Program-made: the position numbers and the translations under genes
Shown here: positions 24,974-33,816 of the stretch, in pieces
Layout of the letters: every line of letters starts with the position of its first letter
Numbering within the stretch: position 1 is the first letter of the stretch
Notes under the pieces: generated by a model
Database searches by the model: none
The model's input: the letters and a program-made list of their open reading frames with translations, nothing else
What the model was told of the DNA's origin: nothing
NCBI RefSeq assembly: GCF_005502275.1
Contig: NZ_SWLZ01000001.1
Span: 62,001 to 126,000, forward strand
DNA from: Robertmurraya siralis
GTDB lineage: Bacteria; Bacillota; Bacilli; Bacillales; Cytobacillaceae
DNA: 64,000 bases
Direction: 5' to 3'

Positions 24974-25088
24974 AATGTACAACAACTCCCCGTAATCAAT
25001 TATTGTACATTTGTTCAATAAAATCATAGTATTAAATGGGAATCAATTTCAATATACAATAAGAGACAAACTGACCAATATTGAACAA
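24974..25088. promoter_or_regulatory. Inverted repeats between SDR and TetR genes, candidate operators
   Basis: AATGTACAA (24974-24982) and TTGTACATT (25003-25011) are perfect complements. TTGTTCAATA (25011-25020) and TATTGAACAA (25079-25088) form a second perfect pair. Both lie in the divergent region and may bind the TetR protein. Confidence 0.5.
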
Positions 25089-25125
25089 AATTATAAAATA
25101 TGTTCGAAAACGGGGAGATGGTTAT

Positions 25126-25704
25126 TTGAATAAACATGATTTGCGCATCTTAAAAACAAAGCATAACGTACATCTAGTATTAACGAATCTATTGAAGAAA
25201 AAACCTTTAGCACAAATAAAAGTTACTGAACTCTGTAGAGAAGCAAATATCAATCGAGGTACATTTTATTTTCATTACCGAGAAATAGGGGATGTATTTA
25301 AGGAATTGTTTGAAGAAGTTATGTTCGATTTGAGGGAATCTTATCACGAACCCTATCGTCATACAGAGTTTCTTGAGGTGGAAAAGTTAGATCCAAAAAC
25401 GGTTCGTATCTTTCATCACATCAAAAAATATGAAGATTTTTATAGAATTATTTTTTCTAAAGAAGTCTCGACAGCGTATTATTACATGTTTTTTGACGAA
25501 ATTAGAGCTATTTGCATTGAAGATAGAAATGTTGTCTATTTTGGAGAGCCTAGCGATTATTTATATTCCTTTTCAGCCAATGCCATAATAGGATTAGTTA
25601 TTGAGTGGTACCGTCGTGATTTTCAAGAAACAGCAGATGAAATGAACATTCATTTGGTGAACATCCTGAAGATTTATGGAAACAGACGTAATGAAAAAGA
25701 ATGA
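25126..25704 (+). CDS. TetR/AcrR-family regulator
   Basis: 192 residues if started at TTG 25126 behind GGGGAG (25112-25117); the TTG at 25081 lacks a site. The N-terminal helix-turn-helix reads KVTELCREANINRGTFYFHY, the TetR pattern. The C-terminal ligand domain (TetR_C-like) has aromatic-rich helices. It is divergent from the SDR gene and is probably its regulator. A strong terminator follows its stop. Confidence 0.88.
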   Translation: MNKHDLRILKTKHNVHLVLTNLLKKKPLAQIKVTELCREANINRGTFYFHYREIGDVFKELFEEVMFDLRESYHEPYRHTEFLEVEKLDPKTVRIFHHIKKYEDFYRIIFSKEVSTAYYYMFFDEIRAICIEDRNVVYFGEPSDYLYSFSANAIIGLVIEWYRRDFQETADEMNIHLVNILKIYGNRRNEKE

Positions 25705-25744
25705 TATCAAGATTATGAAACTTGTTAGAAAGGAACTAATTTTA

Positions 25745-25782
25745 GAAACAGGAACGATTTTCGCTCGTTCCTGTTTCTTTTT
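25745..25782 (+). terminator. Terminator of the TetR gene
   Basis: GAAACAGGAACGA and TCGTTCCTGTTTC form a 13-bp perfect stem with a 7-nt loop, followed by a T run. Confidence 0.9.
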
Positions 25783-25957
25783 GCGAAAGAAAATTGTGAC
25801 AAAATTGTGTCTGTTTCATTGATTTTTTCTATAAAATTCAATAAAACATAATGAAATATAACAAAAATCATAGTCGCATCTGTAAAGATCCATTAGAATC
25901 TTTCTGATTCGTGATGAATGGTTCAACACAAATAAAATTAGAAGGAGGTTACTTGTT

Positions 25958-27526
25958 GTGTTATTTCAAGCGCAAGATCTTGAGCTTGACGAAAATATTC
26001 TACATATTTATTTAAGTATCGCACTGGGCGGGAATTCTTATTTGCATCCATACATTGACAGCTGTTACAGGGAGAGAGAATGGGAGTATTATGAAGTATT
26101 CCAAACGAGTGCTTTAAAAGGAAATACGCTATTCTCCATGTATTCGACGAAGAGTGAAGAGAAGATTAGACAAGTAGCAGCGATTTTAGAATGGAGCAAT
26201 AGATCACAACAATTTGCACAAATTGAAAAATTGATTAAAAAAGGATATAAATTTGTCTATCAATATTTTCATTTGAATAAACGAATTGATTTTGAACATT
26301 TCATGAGAAGCTACGCTAAGAGGAAAAAGATAAAAGTAGTTAAAGAAATAGATCTGATTTATCAAAATATCGTTCTTTGGTACCTCTGTAAACAATACAG
26401 GAAACCATTTAATACGGAAAATGTTGCTTGGCAGTCTTTTCAGAATGTTTTATTGGCCACCTTCAATGAAGTGAAAATTCAAAAAGTCATGTTTTCCAAA
26501 AAAAGTTTGGCTGAGAACAAGAAAGCTATAGAGAGGCTATATGGAGAATACGAGATTCCGCGCAATATTCGTTTCGATACGATCGGCACTTTTTTAGACT
26601 ATCTTATTTCAGTCCGATTAAAAAAAATTCAGGAAGCTAACCCAAAAATAGGCGTTGAAGATGCTGAGAAAAAAGTATTTGAAGTTTCGCCAACCCGGTA
26701 TATAGGAGCAGTTGGAGGGTGGCTGAAGACGCTTCAGATTCACGAAATGGATGCGCTTAATCAAATCCCCTTCTCCAAAATGGAATTAGATACTGTTTTT
26801 TTGGAGCTTTTGTATGCGCAAAAATATCATTATATAACAAATGACGATCAAGATTTGTTTCTGATTACATGTCTTTATCAAAAATGTCTTGTTTCACTTT
26901 ACCACGAAACAAAGCAAATGTATTTAGAACAATCGAAAAGAGAGTACTATTTGGGGTTAAAGGCAAAAGAGTCGCGCATTAAAGAGCAAGAAGCTGAACT
27001 TTCTAGGAAGGAAAGGGAATGGAAGCTGAAAAATCAGCAATTGCAGCGAGAGGTTGAGGGACTTACAGAGGAACTTCGGTTAAAAAATTCTATGATTCGG
27101 CAATTAGAGCAGCAAATTGAGAATATGGAAGATTATTCTGAAGAGGTGTTTGCACTTAGAAAATATGCTTATAAAGTGGAGAGAACAGAAGAAAATGTGG
27201 AAGAGAAAGCTCCCTCTCTTAGAACGATGATTGAGTATATAAAATCTATGAATATTGTCATAATTGGCGGTTCTCTTAATTGGCAACAAAAATTAAAGGA
27301 ATGGTTACCTTCTGTTGAATTGTTTGAAACGGATGAAATTACAAGAGATATCTCCAAGATAAAAAGAGTTGATGCGGTTTTTATTAATACAGCAGTGTTA
27401 TCACATGCATTTTATAAGAAAGTGATGAAAGAGATGAACAAAAAAGGAACACCGCTTTTTTATTTGGGTGGACACAGCAATATGGAAAAAACGTTACTAG
27501 AAATCTACAAGTGGTTAACGGAGTAA
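25958..27526 (+). CDS. Coiled-coil protein with DUF2325-like C-terminus
   Basis: 522 residues. The first 320 residues are a helical, Lys/Glu-rich region I do not recognise. Residues about 325-400 form a coiled coil (QEAELSRKEREWKLKNQQLQ). The last 90, from MNIVIIGGSLNWQQKLKEWL through AVLSHAFYKKVMKE to FYLGGHSN, fit a DUF2325-like Rossmann-type domain. GTG 25958 has AAGGAGG upstream. It stands alone between two terminator-like elements. DUF2325 domains often fuse to helical regions; the function is not known. Confidence 0.6.
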   Translation: MLFQAQDLELDENILHIYLSIALGGNSYLHPYIDSCYREREWEYYEVFQTSALKGNTLFSMYSTKSEEKIRQVAAILEWSNRSQQFAQIEKLIKKGYKFVYQYFHLNKRIDFEHFMRSYAKRKKIKVVKEIDLIYQNIVLWYLCKQYRKPFNTENVAWQSFQNVLLATFNEVKIQKVMFSKKSLAENKKAIERLYGEYEIPRNIRFDTIGTFLDYLISVRLKKIQEANPKIGVEDAEKKVFEVSPTRYIGAVGGWLKTLQIHEMDALNQIPFSKMELDTVFLELLYAQKYHYITNDDQDLFLITCLYQKCLVSLYHETKQMYLEQSKREYYLGLKAKESRIKEQEAELSRKEREWKLKNQQLQREVEGLTEELRLKNSMIRQLEQQIENMEDYSEEVFALRKYAYKVERTEENVEEKAPSLRTMIEYIKSMNIVIIGGSLNWQQKLKEWLPSVELFETDEITRDISKIKRVDAVFINTAVLSHAFYKKVMKEMNKKGTPLFYLGGHSNMEKTLLEIYKWLTE

Positions 27527-27566
27527 AGGTAAATTTCAAAAAATGGTCACAATTACATTAAATTTG

Positions 27567-27596
27567 TAATTTTATACGGTTGCAACCGTAAAATTA
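27567..27596. repeat. Palindromic hairpin, possible terminator
   Basis: ACGGTTGCAACCGT (27576-27589) is a perfect 14-bp palindrome, extended by an imperfect AT-rich arm and followed by a short T run. It lies 50 bp after the stop of the preceding gene, so it may be its terminator. Confidence 0.45.
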
Positions 27597-27760
27597 TTTT
27601 GTACCGACATTTAAACAGTTTATCGTTTATTTGCGAATAAAAATTTTATTATTTTTTTGATTGTTCGGAATTTAAACCAGTTAATTTGTCTTAAATATGA
27701 AATTATTCGCCTTTTGTATAGTTCTTTCGATCATCTCAAAAAATAAGAGCCTTTCCTCCA

Positions 27761-27848
27761 TATATGTCTACTGTGACATATGTTATAGAATACTTTTTTA
27801 TATTCTGTAAAAATGAAAGCGATTTATATATGTCTAAAAAGACATATA
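27761..27848. promoter_or_regulatory. Two TATATGTC-N6-GACATAT inverted repeats upstream of the FDH operon
   Basis: TATATGTC (27761-27768) with GACATAT (27775-27781), and TATATGTC (27827-27834) with GACATATA (27841-27848). Same half-sites and same 6-nt spacing, 66 bp apart. Probably operators for a dimeric regulator, in the last 130 bp before the operon. Confidence 0.5.
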
Positions 27849-27877
27849 AAGCTTTTCATAGGGAGGAATGTTTGCTC

Positions 27878-27922
27878 ATGACATTGAAAAAGAACGTTCA
27901 CGCTGGGGAGGTTAAGGGATGA
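27878..27922 (+). CDS. 14-codon leader ORF of the FDH operon
   Basis: ATG 27878 has GGGAGGA upstream (27861-27867). The peptide MTLKKNVHAGEVKG ends at TGA 27920-27922, overlapping the alpha-subunit ATG (27919) in an ATGA junction. A second site, GGGGAGG (27904-27910), sits inside it for the alpha subunit. It may be a translated leader, or chance. Confidence 0.35.
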   Translation: MTLKKNVHAGEVKG

Positions 27923-30900
27923 AGATAAATCGAAGGGAATTCGTGAAGCTTTCCGGTGTACTTGGGGTAGGCTTGGCGATAACAGAGCTTGGATTTGATG
28001 TAAAGAAGATAAAGGCTTCGACAAAAGAGTTTAAATTGGAAGATTCTAAAGAATTTACATCTGTCTGTACGTTTTGTTCAGTTGGTTGTGGAATGATTTG
28101 CCATGTGAAAGATGAGAAATTAATCAATTTAGAGGGTGACCCTGATCATGTCATTAATGAAGGCTCTCTTTGTAGTAAGGGAGCATCCATGTCAGTTGTG
28201 CCCAACTCTGACCAACGTGTTAAAACCCCATTATATCGTGCTCCTGGGAGTGATAAATGGCAAGAGATTAGCTGGGATGAAGCGATTGATAAAGTGACGA
28301 AAAAGATGAAGGAAGTTCGCGATGAAAATTGGATAACTAAGGACAGCGAAGACGGGAAGGATTATCCGGCTAATCGAACTGAAGCGATCAGCATCGTAGG
28401 TGGAGCACAAAATAATAATGAAGAGTGTTATTTGTTAGCAAAAATGGCCCGTGCATTAGGTGTTACCTATATCGAGCATCAAGCCCGATTATGACACAGT
28501 CCAACAGTCGGCAGTTTGTCGGCTTCGTTTGGTCGCGGCGCGATGACAAATCATTGGATCGATTTAAAAAATGCTAAAGTTATTTTAATTGAAGGCAGTA
28601 ATGCCGCTGAAAACCATTCCATGTCCATGAAATGGATTATGAGGGCAAAGGAAAATGGTGCGAAGGTTATTCATGTCGATCCTCGTTATACGAGAACTTC
28701 AAAAATAGCAGATATTTATGCACAAATTCGCCCAGGAACGGATATTGCTTTTTTAGGTGCCATTATTAACTATATTTTGGAGAATAAATTATACAATGAG
28801 GAATTTGTAAGAACTCATACAAATGCATTGTATTATACGAACGAAGATTTCTCGTTCGATAATGGGGTATTCTCTGGCTATGATGAGGAAGAAAAAAAAT
28901 ATGCAACAGACTCATGGTCTTATCAGCTTAATGAGGAAGGAACACCAATCATCGGCACGAGCCTTGATGATCCGCAATGTGGATTTACTAAATTAAAGAA
29001 ATTTTATAGTCGCTACACTTTTCAAGTAGCTTCAGATATTACCGGCATTCCCGTTGAAACGATCAAGTTGATAGCGGATACATATGTGAATGCTGGACCA
29101 GGTACCATTATGTATGCTTTAGGAATGACGCAGCATACGGTAGGTGTTCAAAATATTCGTTCATTTGGAGTGCTGCAATTACTTTTAGGAAATGTTGGGA
29201 AGCCGGGAACGGGCATTAATGCTTTGCGCGGTGAACCGAATGTTCAAGGTTCAACAGACTTTGCCTTACTTTTTAATTATGCTCCTGGGTATTTTAACTG
29301 GCCGAACTCGAATCAACCTACATTGGAAGATTGGACAAAGAAAAACGGCACATTTAGAAGGAGATTCTTTGTTAACCTTCTAAAAGCATGGTTCGGTGAA
29401 AATGCAACGCCTGATAATGACTTTGGTTATGGTTGGCTGCCGAAAAAGGATGCCAACAAAAACTATTCAATTTATAGAATCTTTGAAACAGCGTTAGATA
29501 ACACGATGAAATTTATGTATATCGTTGGGCAAAACCCGATGGTGACAAGTCCTAACTTGAATCTCGTACACGAAGGATTCTGTAAACTAGATATGCTTGT
29601 TGTCAATGATCTATTTATGACAGAAACAGCAAGTTTCTGGGAAAAACCAGGTGTTGATCCTTCTGAAATAAAAACAGAGGTTATTTTCCTCCCTGCTGCT
29701 TCCTTCCTGGAAAAAGAGGGGACATTAACGAACTCTGGTCGTCTTGTTCAATGGCGATATACGGGAATCAAACCGGTCGGTAAAGCAAAAAGCGATCTCG
29801 AAATATTCGATTTAATTTATACAAAAATGAGAGATTTATATAAAAATTCTACTGATCCAAAAGATGAAATATTTAAGAGAATGACATGGGAATACCCAAA
29901 AGAAAATACGAGTATGGCAGATGCAGTATTAAAAGAGATTAATGGCTATGATTTAAAAACAGGCAAACTAGCAACGGGAATTAGCGCCTTAAAAGATGAT
30001 GGCTCAACAAGCTCGGGTAACTGGTTATACGCAGGTGTATATACAGAAGAAGGAAATCATTCTATGCGTACTGGAAATAGCGATCCAAGTGGGTTAGGTG
30101 TGTTTCCTGAATTTAAGTGGTGCTGGCCTGGAAATATTAAGATCATTTACAACAGAGCTTCGGCTGACATAAATGGAAAGCCTTTTGACGAAAAAAATAA
30201 ATACATTTGGTGGGATGCTGCTGAAGGAAGATGGACGGGATATGATATACCAGACGTTGGAAATATCAATGATGGACCAGATCAACCAGGAGGACGCAAG
30301 CCGTTCAGAATGACAGGGGAAGGTGTTGGCCGCCTCATTGCCAATACTTATCATGATCCGGATGTTACTTATGAGCCTTTGCCACGTGATGTTTCAAGCG
30401 TTCCAGCAGATGGTCCGCTTCCGGAATTTTACGAGCCAGTGGAAAGTCCGACAACAAATATTCTTCATCCTAATGTCGCTATCAACCCTTGCTTAAAATA
30501 TCCAAGGATAGAAGCGAAACAACCAATTGGGAAGAAAGAAGATTTCCCATATGTCCTTTGCACTTCAAGTATTGCAGAACATTGGTGTGCAGGTTCAGTG
30601 ACAAGAAATGTACCTTGGCTGAATGAATTGGTGAAAGAGACTTATATCGAAATGCCGGTGAAGTTAGCTGATAAATTAAGTGTTAAGAATGGTGACCGTG
30701 TGGCAGTTAGCTCAGCACGTGGTGAAATTGAGGTAAAAGTGATGGTGACACATCGCATTCAACCGTTGCAGATCAATGGTGAGGAAGTTACGGTGGTTTG
30801 GATGCCTTACAACTGGGGCTATAAAGGTTTAAGTACGGCTGCTAGTACAAATCTATTAACGATAGATGCAGGTGATCCAAACACATGGATTCAAGAAACA

Positions 30901-30933
30901 AAAGCTTGTCTTGTTAACATTAAGAAAGCTTAA
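27919..30933 (+). CDS. fdhA: Formate dehydrogenase alpha subunit, selenocysteine-containing
   Basis: A 1004-residue molybdopterin enzyme of the FdnG/FdoG type, read through an in-frame TGA at 28492-28494 (residue 192). The twin-arginine signal NRREFVKLSG at the N-terminus sends it across the membrane. Four Cys for a [4Fe-4S] cluster are at about 50, 53, 57 and 85. The TGA is flanked by EHQARL and HSPTVGSLSASFGRGAM, as selenocysteine in E. coli FdnG is. The frame continues past it without break to GDPNTWIQETKACLVNIKKA. It oxidises formate on the outer face and passes electrons to the Fe-S subunit. ATG 27919 has GGGGAGG 8 nt upstream. The operon continues with fdhE, a desulfurase, and the beta and gamma subunits. 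An ordinary gene caller would split this gene or call a pseudogene. Confidence 0.93.
28492..28532 (+). promoter_or_regulatory. Selenocysteine TGA codon with candidate SECIS hairpin
   Basis: The TGA is followed, after 6 nt, by CCAAC (28501-28505) pairing with GTTTGG (28527-28532), with a T bulge. Inside, AGTCG (28506-28510) pairs with CGGCT (28520-28524). The apical loop is GCAGTTTGT. The upper stem starts about 11 nt after the TGA, the spacing of bacterial SECIS elements that bind SelB. Confidence 0.6.
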
Positions 30934-30954
30934 TAAAGCAATAGGGGACTCAAT

Positions 30955-31818
30955 ATGACTATGACGAAACAACTTACACTTAAAGAAAAATGGTTGCAAG
31001 ATCGGCCATTTTTAGAGGATATCGCCCGTTTTCATGAAGTCATTGAAACGATTCTTGACCAAGTACCATTTAAGGTGGAGAAAATGAAAAATTTAGATGC
31101 GGCGAAGGATGAATTTAATAGAGGGATACCCGTTTTAAAGTGTGAACATGTAACTGTTCCAATTTTTGAACAAGCTTGTCAAGCGTTGAAGGCTTTAACA
31201 TCATTGGCAGACTACAAAGAGGTACCTGAGCCGTTTCGAGCCAGTTGTTCGAGTTTAGGCAAAGTGATGGAGCAGGATGAAGCTTTTATAAGAGCTGTTA
31301 TTCATTCTTTAATGAATGAAGACTATCAAACTCTCGGTGAAATCATTGAAAAGCATCAATTGAATGAAGGGATCATTTGGTTTCTAGGCTGGACGGCACT
31401 TTCTTATGTTTTACAGCCACATCTATCAGAGCTACAACAATGGGAAAGGCAGCAATCATGGAATAGAGAGTACTGTCCTACTTGTGGGGCACTTCCTAAT
31501 ATGGCTCAATTAAAACGAAGCAATAAAGGGAGAAAAAGACATTTAATTTGTGGATGCTGTAGGTCACAATGGCTCTATAAAAGAATGGGGTGCCCTTATT
31601 GTAAAAATGAAGATCCGAATTTGCTGCGCATTATGGAAATAAATGAGGAAGAGGATATACGTGTTGATGTATGCAATAGCTGCAACAGTTATATCAAAGT
31701 CTATACCAATAAAGGAGAGGAAGAGGCTGCACTTCTTGATTGGATGACTTTACATCTCGATTTATTACTTAAGGAGCGTGGGTATGTAAAAATGGGTACT
31801 CACTTAATAAACATATAA
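30955..31818 (+). CDS. fdhE: Formate dehydrogenase accessory protein FdhE
   Basis: 287-residue cytoplasmic FdhE-type protein. The C-terminal half has the CxxC pairs: CPTCGALPNMAQL near 177, CGCCRSQW, GCPYC and CNSCNSYIKVY, which bind a rubredoxin-type iron. FdhE is needed for activity of respiratory formate dehydrogenases and interacts with the alpha subunit before export. It lies 21 bp after the alpha gene, and its stop overlaps the next start by one base (TAATG). A second ATG at 30961 is also possible. Confidence 0.9.
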   Translation: MTMTKQLTLKEKWLQDRPFLEDIARFHEVIETILDQVPFKVEKMKNLDAAKDEFNRGIPVLKCEHVTVPIFEQACQALKALTSLADYKEVPEPFRASCSSLGKVMEQDEAFIRAVIHSLMNEDYQTLGEIIEKHQLNEGIIWFLGWTALSYVLQPHLSELQQWERQQSWNREYCPTCGALPNMAQLKRSNKGRKRHLICGCCRSQWLYKRMGCPYCKNEDPNLLRIMEINEEEDIRVDVCNSCNSYIKVYTNKGEEEAALLDWMTLHLDLLLKERGYVKMGTHLINI

Positions 31819-32990
31819 TGAAAGCTTACTTAGATAATGCAGCTACATCATTTCCAAAACCGCCTCATTCTTTAGAAAGAGTATTTGAAACGATTTCGCG
31901 TGGCGTTGGAACACCTGGTCGAGGCATGCATGAAATTTCAGCAAAAGCAAACGATGAGATTGTTGTGATAAGAAAGCAGTTAGCCAAGTTTTTTGGCGTT
32001 CTAGAGGATTTTCGCGTTGTATTTACTTATAGTGCAACAGATGCTTTAAATATGGCAATAAAGGGATTTGTTCGAGATGGTGACCATGTCATCATCTCGA
32101 GCATGGAGCACAATTCTGTCCTGCGTCCGCTCCGTGGCCTTGAATCACAAGGAAAAATTGTTTTAGATATTATTCCTTGTGATAAGAAAGGATATCTCAA
32201 TACGAAAGCTTTATATGAAAAAATAAATGAAAAAACACGGTTGGTTGTTGTCAGTCATGCGTCAAATGTGACAGGGGCAATTCAACCGATTGAAGAAATT
32301 GGGAAAGAGGTACGGAAGCGCGGTGCTTTTCTATTAGTTGATGCCGCTCAAACAGCTGGTGTTTTACCTCTGCATCTGGAAAAGCAGCATATCGATATGC
32401 TTGTTTTTGCAGGACATAAAGGATTATTTGCGCTGCAAGGGACAGGAGGACTTGTGATTGGCTCTCGTATTGAAGGCTTGAAAGCATGGAGAGAAGGAGG
32501 AACAGGCTTTGACTCTAAATCTGAATCACAGCCTGTTAATTGGCCGGAAGCCTTCGAGGCTGGAACACATAATATTCCAGGAATACTGTCCCTTGGAGAA
32601 GGGCTAACCTTTATTGAAAATACTGGTATAGAGACCATTGCGGATACAGAACTCGCCCATTTACGTTATCTTTGGGAAAAGCTATCTTATAACGAGGAAG
32701 TTATCCTGTACGGGCCTTCACCCGATGAAGCGAGAGTAGCCGTTCTATCTTTTACAATCAAAGGCTGGGATCCTGAGGATATCGGACATATGCTTAATCA
32801 AAATTATGGAATATATGTGAGAACGGGTCTTCACTGTGCTCCGTCAGCACATAAAACAATCGGCACATACGGTGATGATGGAGAAGGAACAATACGAGTC
32901 AGTCCAGGTTTTTTTACGACTAAATTAGAATTAAAAGAATTCCTAAAGGCGATAAAAAATATAACGTCAACAAAAGTAGGTTGGTATTAA
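31818..32990 (+). CDS. Class V aminotransferase, cysteine desulfurase-like (EF2568 type)
   Basis: 390-residue PLP enzyme. The PLP Lys is in FAGHKG at about residue 200, and the catalytic Cys loop reads RTGLHCAPSAHKTIGT near 340, in the family of cysteine desulfurase-like proteins found beside selenium-dependent or molybdenum enzymes. It takes S or Se from cysteine or selenocysteine. Here, inside the FDH operon, it probably sulfurates the Mo-cofactor or supplies selenium. FdhD, the usual transfer partner, is not in this window. It overlaps fdhE by one base and precedes the beta subunit by 16 nt. Confidence 0.8.
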   Translation: MKAYLDNAATSFPKPPHSLERVFETISRGVGTPGRGMHEISAKANDEIVVIRKQLAKFFGVLEDFRVVFTYSATDALNMAIKGFVRDGDHVIISSMEHNSVLRPLRGLESQGKIVLDIIPCDKKGYLNTKALYEKINEKTRLVVVSHASNVTGAIQPIEEIGKEVRKRGAFLLVDAAQTAGVLPLHLEKQHIDMLVFAGHKGLFALQGTGGLVIGSRIEGLKAWREGGTGFDSKSESQPVNWPEAFEAGTHNIPGILSLGEGLTFIENTGIETIADTELAHLRYLWEKLSYNEEVILYGPSPDEARVAVLSFTIKGWDPEDIGHMLNQNYGIYVRTGLHCAPSAHKTIGTYGDDGEGTIRVSPGFFTTKLELKEFLKAIKNITSTKVGWY

Positions 32991-33006
32991 GGAAAGGAGT
33001 GAATGT

Positions 33007-33816
33007 ATGGCACAGGAAATAGCAATGCTGCATGATATCTCGAAATGTACCGCTTGTAGAGCTTGTATGGTTGCATGTAAACAATGGAAAAACCTCCCAG
33101 CAGATCCTACGCCATTTGAGGGAGAATTTCAGTCCCATAGTGATTTAAGTCCAACAACTTATAATTTAATAAAAATGAAAGAAACATATGAAAATGGCCA
33201 ATTCCGCTGGGATTTTCTTAAGTTCCAGTGTATGCATTGCGGCGACCCTGCATGCGCGAAGGCATGTCCGGAGGATGCATTAACAAAATTAGATAACGGT
33301 GTCGTTTCCTTTGATTATGATAAATGTGTCGGTTGTGGATATTGTGCAACCAACTGCCCATTTGGCGTTCCCAAAATTGATAAAACAACAAATAAGAGCA
33401 CCAAGTGTGATTTGTGCGAGGATAGAATTGCAAATGGGATGGTGCCGTCTTGTGCACAAACCTGTACTGCGGATGCAATTTTGTATGGGACAAGAGAAGA
33501 AATGACAGCGATAGCAGAAAAAAGGTTAGAGGCGCTTAAGAAGGATTACCCGAATGCACAGCTTTATGGGGTCGATCAGTCTAATGGTGTTGGAGGGACA
33601 ACAATGATGTATGTTTTGACTGATCATCCTTCAACGTTTGGCCTGCCTGAAAGTCCAAAAGTTCCTACGAGTCTAGCAATCTGGAAAGATGTCGTTCAAC
33701 CAGCAGGAAAAATGATGTTAGGAGCAACTACAATGGCGGTTGTCGGCTCCATTATCACCCATGCGATGAAAAAAGAAAAAGGAGGAGCAGAAGGAGGAGA
33801 GGATCATGAGCAATAG
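33007..33816 (+). CDS. fdhB: Formate dehydrogenase beta subunit, Fe-S
   Basis: 269-residue FdnH/FdoH-type electron-transfer subunit. The four [4Fe-4S] motifs are all visible: CTACRACMVACKQ, CMHCGDPACAKACP, CVGCGYCATNCPFG, and CDLC..MVPSCAQTC. A single hydrophobic helix near the C-terminus (about 234-253) may anchor it, followed by a charged tail. It carries electrons from the alpha subunit to the cytochrome b gamma subunit. It overlaps the gamma start by 11 bp, showing coupling. AAGGAG lies just before ATG 33007. Confidence 0.93.
   Translation: MAQEIAMLHDISKCTACRACMVACKQWKNLPADPTPFEGEFQSHSDLSPTTYNLIKMKETYENGQFRWDFLKFQCMHCGDPACAKACPEDALTKLDNGVVSFDYDKCVGCGYCATNCPFGVPKIDKTTNKSTKCDLCEDRIANGMVPSCAQTCTADAILYGTREEMTAIAEKRLEALKKDYPNAQLYGVDQSNGVGGTTMMYVLTDHPSTFGLPESPKVPTSLAIWKDVVQPAGKMMLGATTMAVVGSIITHAMKKEKGGAEGGEDHEQ

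Noticed and set aside
27771-27786. Fnr-type site TGTGA-N6-TTATA before the FDH operon
   Set aside because: The second half-site does not match TCACA; the TATATGTC inverted repeat explains the region better.
27919-28494. Frameshifted or truncated formate dehydrogenase pseudogene
   Set aside because: The frame continues after TGA without shift and the TGA is at the conserved Sec position; a hairpin follows.
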